Source of the DNA: Coxiellaceae bacterium
Lineage (GTDB): Bacteria > Pseudomonadota > Gammaproteobacteria > Coxiellales > Coxiellaceae
Length of the DNA: 64,000 bases
Assembly (NCBI GenBank): GCA_029212885.1
Contig: JARGPC010000009.1
Span: forward strand, 26,374 to 90,373
Direction: 5' to 3'
Shown here: positions 53,793 through 62,450 of the stretch, piece after piece
How the letters are laid out: each line of letters starts with the position of its first letter
Numbering within the stretch: the stretch's first letter is position 1
Translations under genes and position numbers: made by a program
Notes under the pieces: model-generated
Seen by the model: only the letters and a program-made list of their open reading frames with translations
Told to the model about the DNA's origin: nothing
Databases searched by the model: none

Positions 53793-54888
53793 TCATTTAA
53801 CACAGAGCACAGCTTCAGCAACTATCGACTTGGATGCTTTGCGCCACAATTTAGGCGTTGTTAAGCGCCAATGCCCCAATCAAAAAGTAATGGCAATGGT
53901 AAAGAGCCGTGCTTACGGTCACGGATTGGTGTCGTGTGCACGTGCTTTATCGGATGCAGATGGTTTTGGTGTGGCCTGTTTACATGAAGCGCTAGTACTG
54001 AGAGAAGTTGGTATAGCGCAAGAAATCTTCTTAGTGTCGGGTTTTCATCATGCTGAAGAAATTGCCGCTATCATTGAGTATGATATAACGGCCATTATTC
54101 ATTCACCCTGGCAGATTGATGCTTTAGCGCAAGCCGAATTATCACAACCTATAAAAATCTGGATGAAGATTGACTCGGGTATGGGGCGCTTAGGTTTTGC
54201 GTCTGAAATTTTTCACAATGAATATCAGCGTTTACGTGCCATCGCGGGTGTGCATAATAATGTTGGTGTGATTACGCATTTATCATCTGCTGATGATGTT
54301 GATGATCCGATTACTCTGCAACAAATTGAAGCATACCGCGAATTAACCAAAGATATTATTGGTCCGAAAAGCATTGCCAATTCGGCAGGTATTTTGCATT
54401 GGCCGCAAGCGGTAGAAAACACTGACTGGGTGCGACCAGGAATCATGCTTTATGGTGTTGCGCCGAACATGAATGAGCAGGGTAAGAAGTATGATTTACA
54501 GCCAGTGATGACAGTGTATGCACAGGTGTTGGCGGTAAAACAAATGAAACAAGGGCAAGCGGTTGGTTATAGCCACACGTGGCAGTGCCCAGAAGACATG
54601 ACGGTAGGGGTGTTAGCTTATGGTTATGGTGATGGTTTGCCACGCACTGCAGCAGGATTAAGCGTGACACATGCCAATGGTCAAGCATCAGTGGTGGGCC
54701 GTGTTTCAATGGATTTAACAACAATTGATTGCCGGGGGTTGAGTGATATCCAGCCGGGCGATGAAGTTATATTGTGGGGGAAGGGAGGAGAAAGCATAGA
54801 AACGGTGGCAACTGGGATTGGTGATTTCACTTATGAAATGTTAACCAATGTCAGTGGCAGAGTTCGACGAATATATACGGAGGCATAG
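53722..54888 (+). CDS. alr: Alanine racemase
   Basis: PLP enzyme that makes D-alanine for peptidoglycan. The catalytic core starts at ATIDLDALRHNL (about residue 33), with the PLP lysine in AMVKSRAYGHG and the second catalytic region in AVGYSHTW and DLTTIDCRG. ATG 53722 is 11 nt after a GAGG and gives a 388-aa protein with about 30 extra N-terminal residues overlapping dnaB by 71 bp; ATG 53761 (375 aa, 32-bp overlap) is an equally possible start. VKSRAYGHG in place of the common VKANAYGHG is a small departure. Confidence 0.93.
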   Translation: MANTRDSTISLQKMQYHQGHLAADHLTQSTASATIDLDALRHNLGVVKRQCPNQKVMAMVKSRAYGHGLVSCARALSDADGFGVACLHEALVLREVGIAQEIFLVSGFHHAEEIAAIIEYDITAIIHSPWQIDALAQAELSQPIKIWMKIDSGMGRLGFASEIFHNEYQRLRAIAGVHNNVGVITHLSSADDVDDPITLQQIEAYRELTKDIIGPKSIANSAGILHWPQAVENTDWVRPGIMLYGVAPNMNEQGKKYDLQPVMTVYAQVLAVKQMKQGQAVGYSHTWQCPEDMTVGVLAYGYGDGLPRTAAGLSVTHANGQASVVGRVSMDLTTIDCRGLSDIQPGDEVILWGKGGESIETVATGIGDFTYEMLTNVSGRVRRIYTEA

Positions 54889-54894
54889 GAACAA

Positions 54895-56178
54895 ATGCAA
54901 GCAATCATAAAAAGCTGGATGACGCGGCGCTTAGTCGGTCTGGGTTGGATCATTTGTACGTTAGCAGCGATGTTTTACTGTTACGAATATTTATTGCGTA
55001 TTGAACCAAGCGTAATGATTAATCCACTGATGCGTGAATTCCATGTGACAGCAGGCAGTTTAGGTATGTTGGTTGCGATGTATTACTATGCTTATACGCC
55101 TTTGCAAGCTGTGGTGGGTGTGTTTACTGATTATTTTGGTCCGCGCCGTGTGTTAATTGCTGCTATTGCATTCTGCACCGCGGGTGCGTTGGTGTTTGGT
55201 GAAACCAGCAATGTCTATGTTGCTGGTCTTGGCCGTATTATGATTGGTGTTGGTAGTGCCTTTGCATTTGTTGGTGTATTAAAGCTCGGCGCTGTTTGGT
55301 TACATAAAAAATATTTCGCCATTTTTGCTGGTCTGACTACTTCATTAGGTATGTTGGGCGGTATGTTTGGTGACGTCGAACTTAGTAAAATGGTACAACA
55401 ATACGGTTGGCATCATATGATGATGGTGAGTGTGGTAGCTGGTGTTGTATTGCTGGTTTTATTTTGGTTATTTGTGCATGATAAAAAGCATGATGCCAGT
55501 AAGGATCGCGCCGTTGCTCATCCGCCGATGAGTATGCGGATGATCATGGTAGGCTTTTTAAGTATGTTTAAAAGTCGCCAATTATGGGTAGCAGGTTTAA
55601 TTGGTTGTGTGCTGTATATGTCATTAACCGTGATTGCTGAAATGTGGGGTATCCCTTTTATTCAAAGCATGCATCCAGGCGCGCACTTGCTAGCGGCAAA
55701 ATTAAATTCAATGATCTTCTTTGGTTGGTTAGTGGGTAGCCCGTTAATGGGCTGGGTATCTAATAAGATGAAGTCGCGTAAGAAACCAATGATTATTGGT
55801 GCACTAGTGTCTGCTATTTTGATCAGTGTTGTGATTTTTGCGCAACCACAAAACACGGTGGTACTATCTACTTTATTATTTCTTTTCGGTGTATTCTCCA
55901 GTGCTGAGATATTGGTGTTCGTTGTTGCACGAGAATCGGTGCGCGTTGGCTTGGTGGCGACAGCCGTTGGCTTTATTAACTTATTGGTGATGTTGGGTGG
56001 TATGGTGATTCAACCGATCGTCGGTAAGCTGTTAGATTTTGGTTGGTCAGGTACTGTCGTTAAGGGTGTGCACATGTATCAAGCGGTGAATTTTGAACAT
56101 GCATTGATATTGGTGCCGGTGTTTTTAGTGATTGCTTGTGTGATGGCGATGACGCTTAAAGAGAGTTATTCGGAATAG
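54895..56178 (+). CDS. MFS transporter, paralogue of 24878-26203
   Basis: 427-aa major facilitator with 12 predicted helices; RMIIGVGSAFAFVGVLKLGA and SLGMLGGMFGDVEL parallel the other copy. It begins 6 bp after alr with AGGA upstream and so probably belongs to the rpsF-alr transcript. The substrate is unknown. Followed by the second copy of the 92-bp hairpin element. Confidence 0.9.
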   Translation: MQAIIKSWMTRRLVGLGWIICTLAAMFYCYEYLLRIEPSVMINPLMREFHVTAGSLGMLVAMYYYAYTPLQAVVGVFTDYFGPRRVLIAAIAFCTAGALVFGETSNVYVAGLGRIMIGVGSAFAFVGVLKLGAVWLHKKYFAIFAGLTTSLGMLGGMFGDVELSKMVQQYGWHHMMMVSVVAGVVLLVLFWLFVHDKKHDASKDRAVAHPPMSMRMIMVGFLSMFKSRQLWVAGLIGCVLYMSLTVIAEMWGIPFIQSMHPGAHLLAAKLNSMIFFGWLVGSPLMGWVSNKMKSRKKPMIIGALVSAILISVVIFAQPQNTVVLSTLLFLFGVFSSAEILVFVVARESVRVGLVATAVGFINLLVMLGGMVIQPIVGKLLDFGWSGTVVKGVHMYQAVNFEHALILVPVFLVIACVMAMTLKESYSE

Positions 56179-56200
56179 AATGAAAAAACAAATGCCTATG

Positions 56201-56324
56201 CTGAACAATAGTTGTTATCAAGGCGCACAGCGTACCCCTTTTACTTCATGGCTCGCTTCGTTCCACTCCGCTGCGCTTTACTTCCGTAAAAGGGGCACCC
56301 TATACACCTTGATACCATTGTTCA
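56201..56324. repeat. 92-bp hairpin-forming repeat element B, copy 2, with inverted flanks
   Basis: Core 56220-56310, near-identical to 24719-24810. Flanks CTGAACAAT (56201-56209) and ATTGTTCAG (56316-56324), plus TATCAAGG and CCTTGATA nearer the core, are inverted repeats specific to this site. Fills the gap between the MFS gene and sdhE. Confidence 0.88.
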
Positions 56325-56388
56325 GCTTGAATGCAGTATTTCTTCGCATCCTTTCTTCAATGACGGTGTTTTTATCTGGAAAAGTACT

Positions 56389-56625
56389 ATGAACGAATTA
56401 CAACAACATCAAAAACGCTTACGCTGGAAATGTCGTCGCGGCATTTTGGAGCTCGATATCTTTCTGAATAAAGTGCTGGATAATGACTATCAGCATTTTA
56501 ACGATGAGCAGCGTGAAGCGTTTAATGAGTTTTTGACGACCAATGATCAGTTGATGATTGATTGGGTGTTAAAGAAGAAGCAGCCTGAAGACAAGATGTT
56601 TTTGTATTTTCTGTCGTTATCATAG
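56389..56625 (+). CDS. sdhE: Succinate dehydrogenase assembly factor SdhE
   Basis: 78-aa FAD assembly factor (YgfY/SDHAF2 family) that helps flavinylate SdhA. The RGxxE motif is present in WKCRRGILELDIFLNKVL. Predicted five-helix cytosolic protein. It stands alone between the 92-bp repeat and the tail-tube-like gene; sdh genes are not in the window. Confidence 0.93.
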   Translation: MNELQQHQKRLRWKCRRGILELDIFLNKVLDNDYQHFNDEQREAFNEFLTTNDQLMIDWVLKKKQPEDKMFLYFLSLS

Positions 56626-56678
56626 AGATGAAGTCTATAATATAGCTATCTAATCAATAATGTGAATGGTGAATTATC

Positions 56679-57143
56679 ATGTTAATGAAAGGCTTAGCTA
56701 TTTTTTTACTCAGCTTTGGTTTGGTTATCAGTGCCCAAGCATCCTTTGTATTGATTGATAGCGGTGCACTGCCAGCGATCAGCTTTAGCGAGGCGGATGG
56801 TTTGCAATCGCAGACGTCATCGATACTAGAACGCCACTCGGGTAGCTCCATGTTTTCTCCGATAAAAATGCCCGGGCTTGGCCAGGTAGGTAATATTACC
56901 TTGCGCCAAGGTGTGGTAATGAATAACAGTCAATTCTGGGAGTTTTATAAAAACACAGAAATGAATACGGTTGGTCGAACCACGATGGTGTTGCATGGTC
57001 CACGAGGAGTAACGTTTACTTTGCATAATGCCTGGCCAACCAAAATCATTGGCACAAACCTCAATAAAGAGGGGCAGCAAGTCACGCTGGAGTCAATGGA
57101 AATTGCTTATGAAAAACTGACGCTAACCTTCGATGGTCAATGA
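56679..57143 (+). CDS. Exported phage tail-tube (T4 gp19)-like protein
   Basis: 154 aa. A Sec signal peptide of about 22 residues (hydrophobic, ending ISAQAS) precedes a domain with the pattern of the phage T4 gp19/tail-tube family: FSEADGLQSQT, GNITLRQGVVMNN, FTLHNAWPTKI and VTLESMEIAYEKLTL. Such proteins form the inner tube of contractile tails and injection systems and normally have no signal peptide. No sheath, baseplate or other tail gene is near. Starts at ATG 56679 or 56685. Exported, tube-fold protein of unknown role; homology call is from motif memory. Confidence 0.72.
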   Translation: MLMKGLAIFLLSFGLVISAQASFVLIDSGALPAISFSEADGLQSQTSSILERHSGSSMFSPIKMPGLGQVGNITLRQGVVMNNSQFWEFYKNTEMNTVGRTTMVLHGPRGVTFTLHNAWPTKIIGTNLNKEGQQVTLESMEIAYEKLTLTFDGQ

Positions 57144-57296
57144 GCTCAGGTAATATAATCAATGATCGGTTCGCTAGGTTTAATAATTGATACAGCCAAT
57201 GGCTGATCTCTTGTTTATCATTTTCATGTATATTTATTGATAAAGCTGCCACTTCAGCATTACCATACATATAGTAATATAATTATAGCGGATGGA

Positions 57297-57374
57297 ATGA
57301 ATATGAAATTAGAGCATGCAATTGCATTTATAGATGTTGATCAGTGCAAGTTGCGTTTCAGTGAGGATGGTTAA
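57297..57374 (+). pseudogene. Frameshifted N-terminal fragment of the ankyrin-like gene
   Basis: Starts ATG 57297 (or 57303, GGATGGA upstream), encodes 25 residues (IAFIDVDQCKLRFSEDG) and stops at TAA 57372. The frame of the gene at 57428 is open back to 57365 and continues naturally as LSLGTLDFLTTTYRELQER, so one missing base near 57371 seems to have split a single gene. It could be a true mutation or a sequencing error. Confidence 0.6.
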
Positions 57375-57427
57375 GTCTAGGCACTTTAGATTTTTTAACT
57401 ACAACATACCGTGAGCTTCAGGAACGG

Positions 57428-58798
57428 ATGGCCGCCGGCGATGCTGTCAACACGGATGTTGTATATACAGAAGAAAAGGCGCATATCGCTTACATGGCAG
57501 CTATATATAATCACGATATGGCTTTAGCCAAAAAATTGTTTGAATCGTTTGGCCACACAGTGGAAAGCCATTATAAATTTGTACCGGATCGGTCGGGTAG
57601 TATTTTCTCCGTAAGTCCCTATGCGCTGCTGGTTTTAAGTATTCAGACATCTGCTAAGTCAATAGATGAAGTGGTTGAAGTATTAACAGCTTGCAAAAAT
57701 TATGGTGGAAATATAGTGCAAGCTTGTATGACAGTTGAAAAGGGTGAAGAAATTTCATCGAGCTCGTATTTGGCTTTAGTAGACCCCTGCTCAAAAGAGG
57801 CTGATAGGTTATTAGCTGAAGGTTTCATGTCTGCATCGACATTTAGTAAAGGCGTACATTCAATTACTGTGCCGGATGTGCTGACGATGTATTGTGAGAA
57901 TATTACCATGCTATCGATGGGTTATATTTCAGAGGATGAAGTAGCCGACTCTCTTTCGCGTATTAAGACGATTGTCTCAAACCCAGAATTCCGTACTGCA
58001 TTATTAAGTTTCGAACGGGTACGTGAGTATCAAGATACTGTTGATAATTTACACTTGGATGCATTGGATTATGATAGTTTGGTGGGCAGTTTACTGCGTG
58101 TTTCAGACTTTACTGATGAGGTTTATGTATTACAGGCAGCCAAGGCGCTTGTGGCTAATCCGCGTTATAATGCAGCGGTTAAACCGGCTGGATTACTTAA
58201 TCAAAACTGCACTAATGAGGCATTTTCACGAGTGATGTGCAAAGTGATTTCACTCGGAAGTTTACCTCTGTTAAAGGCCTATCTGGACGAGGCAGAAAGT
58301 AGAGATCGGTACCTGCAAGTAGCCATAGAGTTTGAAGGGAAAGTGACTACACCAATGCATTATGCTCTCGAGTGTGGTGAGGGTAGTTTGTTTGAACTGA
58401 TTAAGTCGTCAACTACTTATAGCGGAGATATCACCAATCATGCGGGTGTGAGCTGTGACGCAATAGTTGCTCAATATGAGGCTGCTTGTAGTGAAATGTT
58501 TTCACACTTTACCTCAGTAAAGCGAGCTGATAGTGATGCAGACGTTGCCGCCAAAGTTGCTGAGCGACCAGCGGGGTTAGCTAGAACATTGGTGAGTATG
58601 TCAGCAGTTAAAGGCTGGAGGGTGCCAGAAACCTACGGTCTAGGTAATGTTGAAGCTGATCGAGCTCAGCGCGTTCAGCGCGTGAAGAACTGTTTGTTTG
58701 ATACTGGGGTGAAAGATCACTACGGTAACGCTGATGTGGTTGCAGAAGTTGATGAAGATACAGTAGACACTACACGGCCTGCCGGTCCAACAGCTTAG
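57428..58798 (+). CDS. Ankyrin-like repeat protein, candidate effector (probably N-terminally truncated)
   Basis: 456 aa, no signal peptide or membrane segment. Ankyrin-like helix pairs are seen at the start (HIAYMAAIYNHDMALAKKLF) and in the second half (TPMHYALECGEGSLFELIKS); the rest is helical and unrecognised. The tail is acidic (AEVDEDTVDTTRPAGPTA). Ankyrin proteins of this size are frequent effectors in Coxiella and Legionella. ATG 57428 with AGGA upstream is the first start in this frame, but the upstream fragment suggests the ancestral start was at 57297 or 57303. Confidence 0.6.
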   Translation: MAAGDAVNTDVVYTEEKAHIAYMAAIYNHDMALAKKLFESFGHTVESHYKFVPDRSGSIFSVSPYALLVLSIQTSAKSIDEVVEVLTACKNYGGNIVQACMTVEKGEEISSSSYLALVDPCSKEADRLLAEGFMSASTFSKGVHSITVPDVLTMYCENITMLSMGYISEDEVADSLSRIKTIVSNPEFRTALLSFERVREYQDTVDNLHLDALDYDSLVGSLLRVSDFTDEVYVLQAAKALVANPRYNAAVKPAGLLNQNCTNEAFSRVMCKVISLGSLPLLKAYLDEAESRDRYLQVAIEFEGKVTTPMHYALECGEGSLFELIKSSTTYSGDITNHAGVSCDAIVAQYEAACSEMFSHFTSVKRADSDADVAAKVAERPAGLARTLVSMSAVKGWRVPETYGLGNVEADRAQRVQRVKNCLFDTGVKDHYGNADVVAEVDEDTVDTTRPAGPTA

Positions 58799-58844
58799 CC
58801 TCTCACGTCAGGTATTATTTCGATTCCTGTTTGGGTAAGAATGG

Positions 58845-60980
58845 TTATTGCTTACGCTCAATACTAATCACATCAGGCAGTTCACGGATTTGACGCATTA
58901 ACTTACTCAATGGCTCAAGGCTGTTAATTTCAACCGTTAAGTTAATTTTACTGTGAGCATCCTTTTTAGAAGATTGTGTATGGATGCCTACCAAAGAAAT
59001 CTTTTCACCTGCAATGAGTTGAGTGACATCTCGTACTAAACCCATGCGTTCGTGTGCCTCAATGGTTAGATCAACTGCAAATATGCTTGTGCCTTCATCG
59101 CCCCAGTCTACCAATACTATGCGTTGCGGACTGTTTTTTTGTGCGTTGAGCATGTTGTGGCAATCACTGCGGTGAATAGTAACACCGCGACCTTGAGTGA
59201 TATAACCAATAATTGGATCACCGGGTATTGGTTTGCAACACTTGGCGAGTTGGGTCAGCAAGTTATCAACGCCAGCAATGTTAATTGCTGATTTTGGTCC
59301 ATGGCGTGTTTTGCTACGAGAAGTTACGACCTCTTGTTCTTGGTCATCAGTGTCACTGGATTGCTGTTGGATCTGATGTGTTAGTGCGGCACTGCTAATG
59401 TCACCGGCACCTAATGCGGCTAATAAGCCATCAACATTTTTAAAATTAAATTGTTGATACAGGCTTTGTAATGCATTTTTTGGTAAATTTTTACTGCGAT
59501 ACAGCTTTTCCCAAATGGATTGGCCTTTTTCAATATTGTCTTCATAGTTTTGGCGACGAAACCAATGCGCGACTTTAGCGCGTGCTTTCGGTGATTGCAG
59601 ATAGCCACTTTCTGGGTTTAACCAGTCACGGCTGGGTTTATTTTCTTTGGTGGTTTGTACGGTGACTTTATCGCCGGTTTTTAATTTATAAGTCAGTGGT
59701 ACCATGGTGCCATTCACTTTCGCGCCGCGGCAACGGTGACCAATATCGCTATGCACATAATAAGCAAAGTCGAGTGGGGTGGCACCTTCGGGTAAATCAA
59801 TAATGTCACCTTGCGGTGTGAATACATATACGCGATCAGCAAATAAGTTTTCATATGACGGTTGCTCGCCTTCAGGTGAGGTCTCTTCAGATACTTCACG
59901 TTGCCAATCCATCACTTGGCGTAACCAGTTTATTTTTTCATCATATGATGAGGCGGCATTGCCTTCTTCTTTATAGGCCCAGTGTGCAGCTACGCCTAAC
60001 TCGGCTTCATCGTGCATGGTGTAAGTGCGAATTTGAATTTCGACATTTTTCTTTTCTGGACCGATAACAGCGGTATGAATCGAGCGGTAACCATTGGGTT
60101 TTGGGTTCGAAACATAGTCGTCAAACTCTTGTGGTATGTGTTCCCATCGGCCATGCACGCTGCTGAGCACCTTATAGCATTCTTCCAGTGAGTTGACTAA
60201 CACCCGAATAGCAATCGCATCATAAATCTCTTCAAAGTCGACATGTTTGCGATTAATTTTTTTATAAATACTGAAAATATGTTTAGCGCGTCCGCTGATA
60301 TCGAATTTTTCAACGCCTTCAGCTTTAATCATTTGCGTGATTTCATCAATTGTATCGGTAACGTAGTTTTCACGATCTTGACGACGCATATTAAGTGCTT
60401 TTTTTAGCTTTTGATATTCGTCAGGACTGCCATAACGAAATGCCCAATCTTCTAATTGCCACTTCAGTTGTCCAATACCTAGGCGATTAGCTAATGGTGC
60501 ATAAATTTCATTAACAATATGCGCTGCTGATTGTTGTTCGATCAGTGAGGCTTCGCGTAAAGATTTCATACGCATTAATTGTTCGGCCAGTTTTAATACT
60601 ACAACACGCATATCATCAACGATGGCTAACAGCATTTTACGCAGATTATCACCATGACCTTGGCGCGAAGGTTTGGCTTTTTGGCAAAGCACTTCAACTT
60701 GTTCAAGGTTATGTGCGCCAACAATCAGCTTATTCACTTCGCGGCTCGTAAGCTTGCTCATTTGGTTGTTGCTGTAGTTTGACGCTATATAATAGAGTAA
60801 AGCGGCTTCGATCAATGGTTGATCGGCATTCATTTCCAGCAATAAATTAGCCATATCAAGACTAATAGCGACTGATTCGGGGTGGTCATCGAGGCGTGTA
60901 CAGAGCGCTGCTAGTGGGGCAGTGTCTAACTGGTTGTATTTTTGTTGAATTTCTTCAAGCCATTGCTGTGTCGTTGACAT
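58845..60980 (-). CDS. relA: (p)ppGpp synthetase RelA
   Basis: Ribosome-associated alarmone synthetase of the stringent response. 711 aa: degenerate hydrolase domain lacking the HD metal motif (so synthesis only), synthetase domain (GRAKHIFSIYKKINRKH, EFDDYVSNPKPNGYRSIHTA), TGS domain (VYVFTPQGDIIDLPEGATPL), zinc-finger region (LAKCCKPIPGDPIIGYITQG, RSDCHN) and C-terminal ACT domain. It follows rlmD on the minus strand, the order seen in E. coli. Confidence 0.95.
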   Translation of the reverse strand: MSTTQQWLEEIQQKYNQLDTAPLAALCTRLDDHPESVAISLDMANLLLEMNADQPLIEAALLYYIASNYSNNQMSKLTSREVNKLIVGAHNLEQVEVLCQKAKPSRQGHGDNLRKMLLAIVDDMRVVVLKLAEQLMRMKSLREASLIEQQSAAHIVNEIYAPLANRLGIGQLKWQLEDWAFRYGSPDEYQKLKKALNMRRQDRENYVTDTIDEITQMIKAEGVEKFDISGRAKHIFSIYKKINRKHVDFEEIYDAIAIRVLVNSLEECYKVLSSVHGRWEHIPQEFDDYVSNPKPNGYRSIHTAVIGPEKKNVEIQIRTYTMHDEAELGVAAHWAYKEEGNAASSYDEKINWLRQVMDWQREVSEETSPEGEQPSYENLFADRVYVFTPQGDIIDLPEGATPLDFAYYVHSDIGHRCRGAKVNGTMVPLTYKLKTGDKVTVQTTKENKPSRDWLNPESGYLQSPKARAKVAHWFRRQNYEDNIEKGQSIWEKLYRSKNLPKNALQSLYQQFNFKNVDGLLAALGAGDISSAALTHQIQQQSSDTDDQEQEVVTSRSKTRHGPKSAINIAGVDNLLTQLAKCCKPIPGDPIIGYITQGRGVTIHRSDCHNMLNAQKNSPQRIVLVDWGDEGTSIFAVDLTIEAHERMGLVRDVTQLIAGEKISLVGIHTQSSKKDAHSKINLTVEINSLEPLSKLMRQIRELPDVISIERKQ

Positions 60981-61061
60981 ACTGATCGCTTATTTATCAA
61001 TTCAGCTATACAGATTAGCATAAAATTATTTATAAGGCACAGTCGAAGTTTTAATGCATCA

Positions 61062-62393
61062 TTAGCTTGGTTCGATCACTCCAATCACTTCTACGTGTTC
61101 GGTGTGGGGGAACATGTCCATAATGCCTACTTGTTTCAGCTCGTAGCCGACTTCTTTTAACAGACCTATGTCGCGTGCAAAGGTTGTTGGGCCGCATGAG
61201 ATGTAGACTATTTTACTCGGTTTCCATTGAGAGATGTATGGAATGATTTCTTTAGCACCACTGCGTGGTGGATCAAGAATAATCTTGTCGTATGACTGCT
61301 TAAGCCAATCGGCTTGTTCGTCTACTTCAAATAAGTTGCTGACATAAAACTCAGTATTTTTAATGCCATTATTATTGGCATTCAGTTTTGCTAATTCAAC
61401 GGCGGGTTGATCGCCTTCAATACCAGTGACGTGTTTGGCACTGCGCGCAGCCGCTAAGCTGAAATTACCGATACCACAAAATAAATCCAGTACGCTATCG
61501 TCGGGCTGTAAGTCTAGTAATTCTATTGCTCGCTTAACCATCTGCTGGTTGATGTCTTGGTTAACCTGGATAAAACCACTGGGATGGAAAGCAAACTGTA
61601 AATCAAAGTCAGGTAGCTGATAGTGCAGTAGCGGATCAGTGTTTTCTGGGTAAACCAAATGCACGCTGTCATTGCCTTTGGGTTGTAAATACAAACGAAA
61701 GTTATTGTCTTTACAGAATGTGATTAATTTTACTAAATCATCGTCTGGCATATCCACTAAATGACGAAAAATTAAAGCTATCTCATTATCGCCACTACTA
61801 ACTTCAATTTGTGCAATTTCTCTTTTAATTTCCAGTGTTGAAATCAATCGACGTAAGTCATCAATACGTTCGCCGACTTCGGGGATTAACACTTCACATC
61901 GGTGCATGTCGACAACATAACTCGAACGACGTTCACGAAAGCCAACCAATACATCGCCTTTGCGATCAACGTTCTTTACGCTCAACCGCGCTTTACGTCG
62001 GTAGCCCCATTGTGGCCCTTGCATTACAGGCATCCAGTTTTCGACTTCTGTATTACCTTGATGTTTAATCAATTCAGCAACAGTCTGCTGCTTAAGTTTG
62101 AGTTGTTCATCATGTGCTAAGTGTTGCAGCTTGCATCCACCGCACATGCCATAGTGTGGGCACTTGGCTTCAGTTCGTAAAGGAGAGCGTGTAATCACTT
62201 CTTCAACATCGCCTTCATCAAATCGATTACGACACATCTTATAGTTAAAGGTGACCTCTTCACCGGGCAGCGAGCCAAAGATAAAAGTGGTTTTATCATC
62301 AATCACGGCAATACCGCGCCCTTCATGGCTGAGCCTGGTGACCGTGGCAGGGTGAGGCCCTGTAGTTTTCAGTCGTTTAAATCGTTTCGACAT
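61062..62393 (-). CDS. rlmD: 23S rRNA (uracil-1939-C5)-methyltransferase RlmD
   Basis: SAM-dependent enzyme that makes m5U1939 in 23S rRNA. 443 aa: N-terminal TRAM domain (HPATVTRLSHEGRGIAVIDD), 4Fe-4S cysteines (CPHYGMCGGCK, with a fourth Cys further on), and Rossmann domain with DLFCGIGNFSL, LDPPRSGAKE and the catalytic Cys in YISCGPTTFARD (usual SCNP here is SCGP). Upstream of relA, about 80 bp apart. Confidence 0.95.
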   Translation of the reverse strand: MSKRFKRLKTTGPHPATVTRLSHEGRGIAVIDDKTTFIFGSLPGEEVTFNYKMCRNRFDEGDVEEVITRSPLRTEAKCPHYGMCGGCKLQHLAHDEQLKLKQQTVAELIKHQGNTEVENWMPVMQGPQWGYRRKARLSVKNVDRKGDVLVGFRERRSSYVVDMHRCEVLIPEVGERIDDLRRLISTLEIKREIAQIEVSSGDNEIALIFRHLVDMPDDDLVKLITFCKDNNFRLYLQPKGNDSVHLVYPENTDPLLHYQLPDFDLQFAFHPSGFIQVNQDINQQMVKRAIELLDLQPDDSVLDLFCGIGNFSLAAARSAKHVTGIEGDQPAVELAKLNANNNGIKNTEFYVSNLFEVDEQADWLKQSYDKIILDPPRSGAKEIIPYISQWKPSKIVYISCGPTTFARDIGLLKEVGYELKQVGIMDMFPHTEHVEVIGVIEPS

Positions 62394-62450
62394 TGTATTC
62401 TTCTTCGTTCATCTATGTTTATAAAAAGTGGGGTATGCTAGCATTAAGTC

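Noticed and set aside
56180..56392. 70-residue open frame between the MFS gene and sdhE
   Set aside because: It is the 92-bp repeat read as protein; the same sequence at 24719 is non-coding.
57365..57378. Programmed -1 frameshift in the ankyrin-like gene
   Set aside because: No X-XXY-YYZ slippery heptamer and no stem-loop or pseudoknot noticed at the junction; a simple indel is more likely.
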